Source: Pseudoroseomonas cervicalis (lineage in GTDB: Bacteria > Pseudomonadota > Alphaproteobacteria > Acetobacterales > Acetobacteraceae). Taken from it: a DNA stretch of 64,000 nt. The position numbers and the translations under genes are program-made. The stretch is taken from assembly GCF_030818485.1 (NCBI RefSeq), contig NZ_JAUTAJ010000004.1:372001-436000 (forward strand), written 5' to 3'. Shown here piece after piece: positions 43,205 to 51,899 of the stretch. The notes under the pieces are model-generated. The model saw only the letters and a list, made by a program, of their open reading frames with translations. It had not been told where the DNA came from and did not search any database. Positions within the stretch are counted from its first letter, which is position 1. Each line of letters opens with the position of its first letter.

Positions 43205-44257
43205 TCAGGCGGCGTATTGGCGGAACAGGCCCTGCGCATCGGCCAGCAGCGCCGCGCCATCGACGCCGCGCTCGCGCATCTGCGCCAGCCACGCCTCGGT
43301 CACCGGGCGGCAGGCCTCGCGCCAGCGCGCCACCTCGGCCGCCTCCAGCTCGATCAGCGTGTTGCCGCGGCGGCGGGCCATGTCGGAGACGGTGACCGCC
43401 TGCTCATCCAGCATGGCGCCGACCATGGCGGCGGCGGCCTGGCCGGATTGCGCATCCAGCACGGCGCGCAGATCCGCCGGCAGGGACTGGTACTTCGCCT
43501 TGTTCATCGCCAGCACGTTGGTGGCGACATAGAAGGTCGGGCTGCCGGGGAAGGCGGTGTGGTTGCGCACCAGCTCCTGCAGCTTGATCGAGGGCACCAC
43601 CTCCCACGGCACCACGGCGCCATCCAGCACGCCCTGGCTCAGCGCCTCGGGCACCTGCGGCACCGGCATGCCGACGGGCGCGGCGCCCAGCGCGCGCAGC
43701 CCCTCGCCCGCCTGGCGCGTCGGGAAGCGCAGCTTCAGCCCGCGCAGATCCTCGAGCCGGCGCACCGGGTTGCGGGAATGGATCAGCCCGCCATCATGCG
43801 ACCAGAACAGCAGCGGCTGCACCTCGGCGAATTCCTGCGCCAGATGGCGCTCGGCGAAGGCCTGGGTGGCGCGCGCATTGGACAGGCCGCTGCGATTGGC
43901 GATGAAGGGCAGCTCCAGCACCTCGATGCGCGGGAAGCGGCCGGCGGTGTAGCCTGGCAGGGTCCAGACGATGTCGGCGACGCCGTCGCGCGCCTGGTCG
44001 TAGAGCTGCGGCGGCGCGCCGCCCAGCTGCATGGCCGGGAAGATGCGGATCTTCAGCCTGCCCTGCGAGGCTTCCTCGACCTTGCGCGCCCAGGGCTGCA
44101 GGAAGTTGCGATGGACGTTGGAGACGGCGGGCAGGAAGTGATGCAGCCGCAGCGTCACCTCATCGGCGCGGGCGGCGCGGGGCGCGAGCAGGGCAGGGGC
44201 GGCGAGGCCGGCGGCGAGCGCCGGGGCCAGCCCGAGCAGTTGGCGACGTTGCACCAT
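43205..44257 (-). CDS. TRAP transporter periplasmic substrate-binding protein (DctP family)
   Basis: A 350-residue exported protein with a twin-arginine type signal (QRRQLLGLAPALAAGLAAP) ending near RAARADE at residue 32. The mature part fits the DctP fold: VTLRLHHFLPAVSNVHRNFLQPWARKVEEASQGRLKIRIFPAMQLGG near 34-80, then RDGVADIVWTLPGYTAGRFP. The ligand arginine region is LRFPTRQAGEGLRALGAAPVGMPVPQVPEALSQGVLDGAVVPWEV near 178-222. It binds the substrate for the downstream permease. It is the first gene of the operon; the 199 bases upstream separate it from the ABC transporter genes and should contain the promoter. Confidence 0.92.
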   Translation of the reverse strand: MVQRRQLLGLAPALAAGLAAPALLAPRAARADEVTLRLHHFLPAVSNVHRNFLQPWARKVEEASQGRLKIRIFPAMQLGGAPPQLYDQARDGVADIVWTLPGYTAGRFPRIEVLELPFIANRSGLSNARATQAFAERHLAQEFAEVQPLLFWSHDGGLIHSRNPVRRLEDLRGLKLRFPTRQAGEGLRALGAAPVGMPVPQVPEALSQGVLDGAVVPWEVVPSIKLQELVRNHTAFPGSPTFYVATNVLAMNKAKYQSLPADLRAVLDAQSGQAAAAMVGAMLDEQAVTVSDMARRRGNTLIELEAAEVARWREACRPVTEAWLAQMRERGVDGAALLADAQGLFRQYAA

Positions 44258-44456
44258 GGACGTTGTTCCCCAGGATTCTTGGCGGCCGCTTGGTCGGCCG
44301 ATTGGATGGGGGTCAAACTAAACGAGGTCGTGGCCGGATTCCAACGACAATCACGGTCGCGGCATCACGCGGGGGGCGATGGCCGGTCCGGACTGCGTCC
44401 GGAGGGCGGCCGGGATGCGGGGCGGGCGGCGGGGCCGCCCGTGCCGCGGGCGCGGC

Positions 44457-45341
44457 TCAGCCGGTCAGGCTGGCGACGTTCTGGTCGGCCTGGCCGCGCA
44501 TCGCCCAGCCGGTGGTGCGCTCCTCGATGGCGACGGCGACACCATACATGGCCACGCCCATGATGGCGGTGACCATCAGCCCGGCGAAGACCAGCGGCAC
44601 GTCGAAGCGGCTGGAGGCCAGCATCATCAGCTGGCCGATTCCCTTGTTGGCGGCCACCGTCTCGGCCAGGATCGAGCCGACGAAGGCGACCGTGATGGCG
44701 ATCTTCAGCGAGGCGAAGAAATAGGGCATCGCCCGCGGCAGACCGACCTTCCGGATGATGTCGGTCTGCCTGGCGCCGAGCGCGCGCAGCACGTCGCGCA
44801 GCTCGGGCTCCACCGTCGCGATGCCGGTCGCGACATTCACCACGATGGGGAAGAAGCTGATCAGGAAGGCGGTGATGATGGCGGGCACGGTGCCGATGCC
44901 GAACCAGATCACCAGCACCGGCACCACGGCCACCTTGGGCACCGAGTTGAAGCCGATCAGCAGCGGGTAGAGCCCGTGATAGAGCAGCGCCGAGGAGCCG
45001 ATCAGCACGCCGAGCGCCAGCCCGAAGACGATGGCGAGCGCGAAGCCGGCCAGCGTCGTCATCAGCGTCTGCCAGGCATTGTCCAGCAGCGGGTGCCACC
45101 ATTGCACCATGCTGGCGGCGATGGCGGAGGGGGCGGGCAGGATGAAGGGATCGACCTTCAGCGCCACCACCGCGGCCTCCCACAGCAGGAAGGCGGCCAG
45201 GATCACCAGCCAGGGCAGCAGCTTCTGCAGCCGGCGACGGCGGCGGGCGGCGGCGGCCATGGCCTGCACCCGCCGGGCATTGGCGGCGCCGCGGGCGGCG
45301 CGGTCGGCGGGCGAGGGGCCGGCGGCGGGATCATGCGGCAT
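44457..45341 (-). CDS. ABC transporter permease, SsuC/TauC/NrtB type
   Basis: A 294-residue permease with the start at the ATG at 45341, which overlaps the end of the ATPase gene. After a basic, alanine-rich N-terminus (about 55 residues) there are six hydrophobic helices. The EAA loop for contacting the ATPase reads EPELRDVLRALGARQTDIIRKVGLPRAMPYFFASLKIA near residues 185-222. The family carries sulfonates, taurine, nitrate, thiamine precursors or amides. No substrate-binding protein gene is adjacent. The divergent amidase suggests a nitrogen compound as substrate. Confidence 0.9.
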   Translation of the reverse strand: MPHDPAAGPSPADRAARGAANARRVQAMAAAARRRRRLQKLLPWLVILAAFLLWEAAVVALKVDPFILPAPSAIAASMVQWWHPLLDNAWQTLMTTLAGFALAIVFGLALGVLIGSSALLYHGLYPLLIGFNSVPKVAVVPVLVIWFGIGTVPAIITAFLISFFPIVVNVATGIATVEPELRDVLRALGARQTDIIRKVGLPRAMPYFFASLKIAITVAFVGSILAETVAANKGIGQLMMLASSRFDVPLVFAGLMVTAIMGVAMYGVAVAIEERTTGWAMRGQADQNVASLTG

Positions 45342-46161
45342 GGTCGGTCTCCTGGCCGGCGCCGTCGCCCTGGCGGGCGGCGTTGATGCGGTCGCGCAGC
45401 TCATGCACCAGGGCCTGGAACTCGGCGCTGTAGGTGTCGTCCAGCCGGCGCGGCCGGGCGAAGGGCACGCGCCGCTCGCCGATGATGCGCCCGGGGCGGG
45501 AGGACATCACCAGCACCCGGTCGGCGAGATACACCGCCTCCTTCAGGTCGTGGGTGACCAGGATGACGGTGGGCTTCAGCGTCAGGCAGACCTCCTGCAG
45601 CTGGGCCCAGAGATCCTCGCGGGTGAAGACGTCGAGCGCGCCGAAGGGCTCGTCCAGCATCAGCAGCTGCGGGTCGTGGATCAGCGCCCGGCAGAGGCTG
45701 GCGCGCTGCTGCATGCCGCCCGAGAGCTGGTGCGGGTATTTCTGCTCGAAGCCCGAGAGCCCGACCATGGCGAGCAGGCGGCGCGCCTTCTCGACATACT
45801 CGGCGCGGTGGGCGCGCAGGCGGCGGCGATGCGGCTCCACCACCTCGAGCGGCAGCATGACGTTGTCGAGCACGTTGCGCCAGGGCAGCAGGGTCGGGTT
45901 CTGGAAGGCCATGCCGACCACGGAGAGCGGGCGGTCCACCTCCTGGCCGGCGACGATGACGCTGCCGGCGCTGGAGGGCCAGAGGCCGCTGACCAGCTTC
46001 ATCAGGGTCGATTTGCCGCAGCCCGAGGGGCCGACCACCGCGACGAATTCGCTGCGCGCGATGTCGAGCGTGGTGTCGCGGAGGGCCAGCGTGCCCTCCA
46101 CCCCGCCATAGCGCATGGAGACCGCGTCGATCTCCACGAAAGGCCGTTCCGTCGCCGCCAT
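45331..46161 (-). CDS. ABC transporter ATP-binding protein, SsuB/TauB/NrtD type
   Basis: A 276-residue ATPase. Walker A is VGPSGCGKSTLMKL near residue 43; the Q-loop is GMAFQNPTLLPWRNVLDNVMLPLE near 85. The signature is YPHQLSGGMQQRASLCRAL near 145, and Walker B LLMLDEPFGALDVFTRE near 168. The H-loop is VILVTHDLKEAVYLADRVLVM near 200. The ATG at 46161 begins MAATERPFVEID; a GTG six bases upstream is possible. Its end overlaps the start of the permease. It is divergent from the formamidase-type gene across 261 bases of GC-rich DNA in which I see no clear operator. Confidence 0.93.
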   Translation of the reverse strand: MAATERPFVEIDAVSMRYGGVEGTLALRDTTLDIARSEFVAVVGPSGCGKSTLMKLVSGLWPSSAGSVIVAGQEVDRPLSVVGMAFQNPTLLPWRNVLDNVMLPLEVVEPHRRRLRAHRAEYVEKARRLLAMVGLSGFEQKYPHQLSGGMQQRASLCRALIHDPQLLMLDEPFGALDVFTREDLWAQLQEVCLTLKPTVILVTHDLKEAVYLADRVLVMSSRPGRIIGERRVPFARPRRLDDTYSAEFQALVHELRDRINAARQGDGAGQETDHAA

Positions 46162-46422
46162 GCTCACCCGCTCGCCGCTGCTGCCCCGAAGCCGGCGCCA
46201 ATGCCAGCCCTGGGTGGGGAAAAGCAAGCCTTGCGCCAACCGGGCCGCGAACCGGGCCGCCTCTCCCGCCGCGCGCCGCCTGGCGGGGCGGGGCCGGGCC
46301 GGCGGCGCGGCTGCCCGGGCCGGTGGCAGCCCGCCCGCGTGGCGGGCAGGCCGGGGCAGGGGCCTTTCCGTTCCCCCGTCCGCCGGCCTAGCCTTGGCCT
46401 CCCGACAGACAGGAGGCTCCCC

Positions 46423-47745
46423 ATGCCGGATGGCAGCAAGCTTTCTTCCGTGCCGCAGCGCAGCCTGGTAGTGAACGGCTTCACCAACAGCGTGCTGGAC
46501 CCCGAGGCGCCGATGCTGGGACCGGTCGCCAATGGCGGCACCATCATCGCCAACACGGCGCCGGGCTGCTGGGGGCCGATGATCACGCCGCGGCTGCGCG
46601 GCGGGCATGAGGTGACGCAGCCCGTCGCCATCGAGGGGGCGGAGGTGGGCGATGCCATCGTCATCCGCATCCGCGACATCACCGTGACCTCGGCGGCGAC
46701 GGCCTCGGGGCATGACAGCTCGCCGGAGGGGTTCTGCCTGGGCGACCCCTATGTGGCGCCGCGCTGCCCGACCTGCGGCACGCTGTGGCCGGAGACGCAT
46801 GTGGAGGGCATCGGCCAGCAGGCGGTGCGCTGCGATGCCTGCGGCAATGCGGTGACGCCGTTTGCCATCGTGCATGGCTACACGGTGGCCTTCGACGAGA
46901 CGCGGCGGGTCGGGCTGACCGTGCCGCGGGAGGCGGCCGAGGCGATCGGCCATCAGGCGGAGCGCTATGCGGCACTGCCGGACGCGTCGCGGCAGCATTC
47001 GATCCTGACCTTCGCGCCCTCCGACATGCCGGGGGTGATGGTGCGGCTGCGGCCGTTCCTGGGCCAGCTCGGCACCTGCCCCTCCAAGGCGATGCCGGAC
47101 AGCCACAATGCCGGGGATTTCGGCGCCTTCCTGGTCGGCGCGCCGCATCCCTACGCGCTGACGGCGGAGGAGCTGGCCGCGCACAAGACCGACGGCCATA
47201 TGGACATCGACGCGGTGCGGCCGGGGGCGATCCTGCTGGCGCCGGTGAAGGTGAAGGGCGCCGGGCTGTATATGGGCGACATGCACGCCGCCCAGGGCGA
47301 TGGCGAGATTGCCGGCCACACCATGGATGTGGCGGGCAGCGTGACGCTGCAGGTCGAGGTGAAGAAGGGCTATCCGATCGACGGCCCGGTGCTGTTCCCG
47401 CTGTTCGAGGATCTGCCGCCGCTGGCGCGCCCCTTCACCGCCGAGGAGAAGGCGCGCGCCGGCGTGCTGGCGGCGCGGTTCGGCGTGGCGGAGATGGAGG
47501 AGCTGGCGCCGATCTCGGTGATCGGCACGGCGGCCAACATGAATGCCGCAATCGAGAACGGGCTGCAGCGCGCGGCGACGCTGCTCGGCATGAGCGTGGC
47601 CGAGGTGCGCAACCGGGCGACGGTGAATGGCGCCATCGAGATCGGTCGCGCCCCCGGCGTCATCCAGGTGACCTTCCTGGCGCCGATGGCGAAGCTGGAC
47701 ATGGTGGGCCTCGGCCAGTTCTGCCGCGAGCAATACGGTTTGTGA
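46423..47745 (+). CDS. Acetamidase/formamidase family protein
   Basis: A 440-residue enzyme that should hydrolyse a short-chain amide to ammonia and a carboxylate. The start ATG at 46423 follows AGGAGG. Family blocks are VGDAIVIRIRDI near residue 70, GQLGTCPSKAMPDSHNAGDFG near 218-238, GAILLAPVKVKGAGLYMGDMHAAQGDGEIAGHTMDVAGSVTLQVEV near 270-315, and MNAAIENGLQRAATLLG near 370. It contains a two-CxxC insertion (PRCPTCGTLWPE and RCDACGN, about residues 110-140) that could form a zinc ribbon. An ABC transporter of the nitrate/taurine type is divergent, so substrate uptake and hydrolysis may be linked. A CTAG -10-like element lies 32 bases upstream. Confidence 0.88.
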   Translation: MPDGSKLSSVPQRSLVVNGFTNSVLDPEAPMLGPVANGGTIIANTAPGCWGPMITPRLRGGHEVTQPVAIEGAEVGDAIVIRIRDITVTSAATASGHDSSPEGFCLGDPYVAPRCPTCGTLWPETHVEGIGQQAVRCDACGNAVTPFAIVHGYTVAFDETRRVGLTVPREAAEAIGHQAERYAALPDASRQHSILTFAPSDMPGVMVRLRPFLGQLGTCPSKAMPDSHNAGDFGAFLVGAPHPYALTAEELAAHKTDGHMDIDAVRPGAILLAPVKVKGAGLYMGDMHAAQGDGEIAGHTMDVAGSVTLQVEVKKGYPIDGPVLFPLFEDLPPLARPFTAEEKARAGVLAARFGVAEMEELAPISVIGTAANMNAAIENGLQRAATLLGMSVAEVRNRATVNGAIEIGRAPGVIQVTFLAPMAKLDMVGLGQFCREQYGL

Positions 47746-47779
47746 GGGGTGCCGGAGGACGGCAGCGCCGTCCTCCTCC

Positions 47780-47824
47780 TGACAAAAGTTTTTTGGTTCT
47801 TTTTTCCAAAAAAGAACTTTTCTT
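47780..47824. repeat. AT-rich hairpin repeat, second copy
   Basis: TGACAAAAGTTTTTTGGTTC followed by T6, CC and A6 with GAAC forms the same AT-rich hairpin as the left arm at 9372-9412, in reverse orientation; the first 26 bases are identical to that arm's complement. It fills the gap between fmdA-like and the NAD(P)HX gene and stands out against the GC-rich surroundings. It may end transcription of the amidase gene. Confidence 0.8.
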
Positions 47825-47830
47825 CCCGTG

Positions 47831-49291
47831 ATGAATATTTCCGACCACGCCGTCCTGACCCCCGCCGAGATGGCCCAGGCCGATGCCGCCGCCCCGTTGC
47901 ATGGACGGAGCGTGGCGGCGCTGATGCAGGCTGCCGGCCTGGCGGTGGCGCAGGCGATCCGGCGGCGTTTCCGCCCCTGCCGGGTGCTGGTGCTGGCCGG
48001 CCCCGGCAACAATGGCGGCGATGGCTATGTGGCGGCGCGGCTGCTGGAGCAGGCGGGCTGGCCGGTCGCCGTGGCGCAATGGGGCCGCCCGCGCCCCGGC
48101 GGCGTGGCGGCGGAGGCGGCGTCGCGCTGGCGCGGCCCCGTGGTGCCTTTGTCCCCGGTGGAGCTGGCCCGGGCCGGGCTGGTGGTGGATGCGCTGTTCG
48201 GCGCCGGGCTCACCCGCCCGCTGGAGGCGCCGCTGGCGCATGCGCTGCGCGGGCCGGGCGCGCCGCTGGTGGCGGTGGATTTGCCCTCCGGCCTGGATGG
48301 CGCGACCGGCCAGGTGCTGGGCGGGGAGGCAGGCTTCGCCCCGCAGGCCGCGCTGACCGTCACCTTCTTCCGCCGCAAGCCCGCGCATCTGCTGCTGCCT
48401 GGCCGCGCCCTGTGCGGCGAGGTGGTGCTGGCGCCGATCGGCATGCCGGAGGCGGTGCTGGCGCGCATCGCGCCGCGCGCCTTCCACAATGGCCCGGCGC
48501 TGTGGTCGCTGCCGGTGCGGCGGGCCGAGAGCCATAAATTCACCCAGGGCCATGTCACGATTCCCGCCGGGGCCGGGCTGACCGGGGCGGCGCGGCTGGC
48601 CGCCGGCGCGGCGCGGCGCGGCGGCGCCGGGCTGGTCAGCCTGGTGGCGCCGGACCGCGCCACCGCCCTGCTGCTGCGCACCGGCGAGCCCGGGCTGATG
48701 GTGGCGGAGGAGGGGGTGGAGGCGCTGCTGGCCGACCGGCGCCGCCACACCTGGCTGGCGGGGCCCGGCCTGCCGGCGGGGGAGCCGACGCTCGCGCTGC
48801 TGCGGCGGCTGTTGCGGGCCGGGCGGCAGGTGGTGGCCGATGGCGGGGCGCTGACGGCCGCCGAGGGGCAGCCGGAGGCGCTGCGCGGCTGCGCGGTGCT
48901 GACACCGCATGCCGGGGAGTTCGCCAGGGTGTTCGGCGCGCCGGGGGCGGACCGCATCGCCGCGGTGCGGGCGGCGGCGTCGCGCTGCGATTCGGTGACG
49001 ATTCTGAAAGGCGCGGACAGCATCATCGCCGCACCGGATGGGCGCGTGGCCATCAACGACCATGCGCCGCCGGCCCTGGCCATGGCGGGCAGCGGCGATG
49101 TGCTGGCCGGGCTGGTGGCGGCGCTGCTGGCGCAGGGCATGGCGCCTTTCGAGGCCGCCTGCGCCGCGGTCTGGCTGCATGGCGAGGCGGCCTATCGCGC
49201 GCTGGGCGGGGCGCCCGCCGGGGCGCCGCTGCTGCCGGAGGCGGTGCTGGAGGCGATCGGCGGCGCCATCGCCGCGCAACTGCCCGGCTGA
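47831..49291 (+). CDS. nnr: Bifunctional NAD(P)HX epimerase / dehydratase
   Basis: A 486-residue enzyme that repairs hydrated NADH and NADPH. The N-terminal epimerase domain (about residues 1-205) has VLVLAGPGNNGGDGYVAARLLEQAGWPV near 52 and VDLPSGLDGATGQV near 150. The C-terminal ADP/ATP-dependent dehydratase domain (about 225-480) has LTPHAGEFARVFG near 358, TILKGADSIIAAPDGRVAIND near 392, and AMAGSGDVLAGLVAALLAQG near 417. The ATG at 47831 is used; an in-frame GTG directly before it is also possible. It is preceded by the AT-rich repeat. Confidence 0.93.
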   Translation: MNISDHAVLTPAEMAQADAAAPLHGRSVAALMQAAGLAVAQAIRRRFRPCRVLVLAGPGNNGGDGYVAARLLEQAGWPVAVAQWGRPRPGGVAAEAASRWRGPVVPLSPVELARAGLVVDALFGAGLTRPLEAPLAHALRGPGAPLVAVDLPSGLDGATGQVLGGEAGFAPQAALTVTFFRRKPAHLLLPGRALCGEVVLAPIGMPEAVLARIAPRAFHNGPALWSLPVRRAESHKFTQGHVTIPAGAGLTGAARLAAGAARRGGAGLVSLVAPDRATALLLRTGEPGLMVAEEGVEALLADRRRHTWLAGPGLPAGEPTLALLRRLLRAGRQVVADGGALTAAEGQPEALRGCAVLTPHAGEFARVFGAPGADRIAAVRAAASRCDSVTILKGADSIIAAPDGRVAINDHAPPALAMAGSGDVLAGLVAALLAQGMAPFEAACAAVWLHGEAAYRALGGAPAGAPLLPEAVLEAIGGAIAAQLPG

Positions 49292-49425
49292 AGCCCTGTT
49301 GTGACCAGGGGGATCTGCCTCTGGGCGTGGCCGAAAGGCTCACCATATGTTTCTGCAGATTTCAGTTTGCGCGTAGAGTAGCGGTGCCGTGGCCTGGGGG
49401 CGCGGCCCAATCCGAGGGGAACAGC

Positions 49426-50829
49426 ATGTCCGACGTCGCCATCGCGGAATCCGGCCTGTTCGACAGGGCGCTGAGCCGCCTGACCCTGCTGTGGCGGGAC
49501 ATGGCGGCCTCGGTCACCGGCCCGGCGGCCGAGGACGCCTCCTGGGAGACGCGCATGCGCGCCTGCCTGGAGGCCAAGGGGGGCGAAATCTCGGCGCGCA
49601 ACCGCGCCGCCGGCCTGGCCCAGGCCTATCTGACGCTGGACGAGGCCGGGCGGATCGAGTTTCTCCGGGCCCTGGCCTCCTTCGATTCGGATCCGGCGGC
49701 GGTGGAGGCGGCGATGCGCGAGGTCAGCGCCGCGGCCGACAATGCCAGCCGGGCCAGCGCCAAGGCCAAGCTGCGCCGGGTGCTGGAGCCGCCGCGGGTG
49801 CGGCTGCTGACGCAGTTCACCACCATCCCGGTGGGGGTGAAGTTCCTGGTCGATCTGCGCGCTGACCTGATCCGCCAGATGGGCCGCGACCCGATGCTGC
49901 AGGCGCTGGACGCCGATCTGCGCGGGCTGCTGGCGAACTGGTTCGATCTCGGCTTCCTGGAGCTGCGGCGGATCGACTGGCAGTCGCCGGCGGCGCTGCT
50001 GGAGAAGCTGGTGGGCTATGAGGCGGTGCACCGCATCCGCACCTGGCGCGACCTGAAGAACCGGCTGGATTCCGACCGCCGCTGCTACGCCTTCTTCCAT
50101 CCGCGCATGCCGGAGGAGCCGCTGATCTTCGTCGAGGTGGCGCTGGTGAAGGGCCTGTCCGGCTCGGTGCAGACGCTGCTGGACGAGCGCGCGCCGGTGC
50201 AGGACCCGCGCGCGGCGGACACCGCCATCTTCTACTCGATCAACAACTGCCAGCGCGGGCTGGACGGCATCTCCTTCGGCAATTCGCTGATCAAGCGGGT
50301 CGTCGCCCTGCTGTCGGAGGAGTTCTCCAACCTCAGGACCTTCTCCACCCTGTCGCCGATCCCGGGCTTCCGCCGCTGGCTGGAGGAGCAGCTGATCGAG
50401 CCCAGCCCGAAGCTGCTGAGCGAGGAGGAGAACAAGCTGCTGGCCGAGGCGAGCGGCCTGCCCGACGGCATCGCCGCCCTGCGCGCGCTGGTGGCGCATC
50501 GCCGCCCGCTGGCCGAGGGCTGGTGCGCCAAGGCCGAGCCGGTGCTGACCCGGCTCTGCGCCCGCTACCTGGTGCTGGAGACCGGGCGCGGCGGCCGCCG
50601 TGCGCGCGATCCGGTCGGGCATTTCCACCTGTCCAATGGCGCGCGGGTGGAGCGGGTCTGCTGGCGCGGCGACACCTCGGAGAAGGGGGTGCGCGAGAGC
50701 CTGGGCTTCATGGTGAACTATCTCTACGACCCGGCGAAGATCGAGGATTACCACGAGGCCTATGTCGGCGAGGGCAACCGCGCCGCCGCCACCGCCCTGC
50801 GCAAGCTGGCGCGCAGCGTCGCCGCCTGA
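49426..50829 (+). CDS. Malonyl-CoA decarboxylase
   Basis: A 467-residue protein matching the MCD family. The helical N-terminal domain is at residues 1-160. The catalytic GNAT-like domain follows, with WRDLKNRLDSDRRCYAFFHPRMPEEPLIFVEVALVKGLSGSVQTLL near 207-250, AIFYSINNCQRGLDGISFGNSLIKRVV near 266-292, FSTLSPIPGFRRWL near 306, and a C-terminal GDTSEKGVRESLGFMVNYLYDPAKIEDYHEAY near 420-450. The conserved serine and histidine of MCD lie in these blocks (TLSPIPGF and DYHEAY). It decarboxylates malonyl-CoA to acetyl-CoA. The start at 49426 was chosen because MSDVAIAESG follows a GAGGGGAAC region. No malonate transporter or ligase gene is adjacent. Confidence 0.92.
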   Translation: MSDVAIAESGLFDRALSRLTLLWRDMAASVTGPAAEDASWETRMRACLEAKGGEISARNRAAGLAQAYLTLDEAGRIEFLRALASFDSDPAAVEAAMREVSAAADNASRASAKAKLRRVLEPPRVRLLTQFTTIPVGVKFLVDLRADLIRQMGRDPMLQALDADLRGLLANWFDLGFLELRRIDWQSPAALLEKLVGYEAVHRIRTWRDLKNRLDSDRRCYAFFHPRMPEEPLIFVEVALVKGLSGSVQTLLDERAPVQDPRAADTAIFYSINNCQRGLDGISFGNSLIKRVVALLSEEFSNLRTFSTLSPIPGFRRWLEEQLIEPSPKLLSEEENKLLAEASGLPDGIAALRALVAHRRPLAEGWCAKAEPVLTRLCARYLVLETGRGGRRARDPVGHFHLSNGARVERVCWRGDTSEKGVRESLGFMVNYLYDPAKIEDYHEAYVGEGNRAAATALRKLARSVAA

Positions 50830-50837
50830 TGCCGGCC

Positions 50838-50867
50838 GGCCCCGGGGCGCAGCGCCGCCCCGGGGCC
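50838..50867. terminator. Strong GC hairpin between convergent genes
   Basis: A perfect 12-bp stem (GGCCCCGGGGCG / CGCCCCGGGGCC) with a 6-base loop lies just after the malonyl-CoA decarboxylase stop. It faces the convergent EAL gene. There is no T tract, so it may be a pausing or protective hairpin rather than a classical terminator. Confidence 0.45.
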
Positions 50868-50967
50868 GCTGGCTCAGCGCCCCGGCGTCAGGCCGTGGAT
50901 CGGGGGGGGGCGGTCAGCTTTCCCGGATGCCGCAGCAGGCGATGCGGCAAGCTGGCGTGGCCAGCGG

Positions 50968-51777
50968 TCAGGCGGGGCAGCTGGCCCGCGGCAGCGCCTC
51001 GAATTGCGGGCGGCCCAGCAGATAGCCCTGGAACAGGGTGACGCCGAGATCGCGCAGCACGGCGAACTCGCCCGCCGTCTCCACCCCTTCGGCCACCACC
51101 TCGCAGCCCAGCTCCACGCACATCGCCACGATATGGCGCAGGATGGTGCGGCGCGCCGCGTCGCCATCGGCGCCGCGCAGCAGCGCCATGTCGAGCTTCA
51201 CCACATCGGGGCGGAACTCGGCCAGCAGGGTCAGGCCGGAATGGCCGGCGCCGAAATCGTCGATGGCGGTGCGGAAGCCGATCTCCCGGTACTCGGCCAG
51301 GATGCGCAGCAGATGCGCGGGCTCCAGCATCGCCTCATGCTCGGTGAATTCGAAGACCAGCCGCTCATGCGGCAGGCCGACGCGGCGCGCCGCCTCCAGG
51401 CTGGTGCGGATGCAGGCGCGCGGCTCATACACCGCATTGGGCAGGAAATTGATCGACAGCAGCGCCGGCCCTTCCAGCAGGCCGAGGCCGGCGGCCAGCT
51501 CGATGGCGCGCACCCGGCAGGTCTGGTCGAAGGCGTAGCGGTTGCCGTCATGGATCTGCGACAGCACGCTGCCGGCGCCCTCGCCACCCGGGCCGCGCAC
51601 CAGCGCCTCATAGGCGAACAGGCCCTGTTCCGCCTCGCCGCAGCGCAGGATGGGCTGGAAGGCCATGGAAAGCGGCGGCACCGGGGCGGGGTTGCGGCAC
51701 CCGGCGCAGCCGCCACGCCCGGTCTCCCCTGGCGGCGCGAAGCGCGGCGTGGGTCGCGGCGCGAAGGCTTGTCCCAT
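50968..51777 (-). CDS. Stand-alone EAL-domain cyclic-di-GMP phosphodiesterase
   Basis: A 269-residue protein. A short N-terminus of about 40 residues contains a CAGC pair (GGCAGCRNP) and is followed by a complete EAL domain. Substrate and metal residues are all present: EALVRG, SINFLPN, FEFTEHEAML, TAIDDFGAGHSGL, VVKLDMALLRG, EVVAEGVET and FQGYLLGRPQF. It should therefore hydrolyse c-di-GMP to pGpG. The start is the ATG at 51777 (MGQAFAPRP). No membrane segment or GGDEF domain is present, and the two cysteines might bind metal or respond to redox. Confidence 0.92.
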   Translation of the reverse strand: MGQAFAPRPTPRFAPPGETGRGGCAGCRNPAPVPPLSMAFQPILRCGEAEQGLFAYEALVRGPGGEGAGSVLSQIHDGNRYAFDQTCRVRAIELAAGLGLLEGPALLSINFLPNAVYEPRACIRTSLEAARRVGLPHERLVFEFTEHEAMLEPAHLLRILAEYREIGFRTAIDDFGAGHSGLTLLAEFRPDVVKLDMALLRGADGDAARRTILRHIVAMCVELGCEVVAEGVETAGEFAVLRDLGVTLFQGYLLGRPQFEALPRASCPA

Positions 51778-51899
51778 GGGCGGCGCTTTTCGGGTTGGGG
51801 GAGGCGCCAAACTGCGGCACGCTCCGGTCAAGACATCACGCCAGCAACGGCGCGGAACCGGCCAAGGTTGCGCCGCATCGCAGCGGAAGGGGGAAGCCG

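Noticed and set aside
44258..44456. Possible promoter boxes TTGGAA and TTAGTT before the TRAP operon
   Set aside because: Spacing is right (17 bases) but the -10 match is too weak to list as a feature.
50911..50919. Run of nine G near the end of the EAL gene region
   Set aside because: Intergenic homopolymer with no gene whose frame would depend on it; probably neutral.
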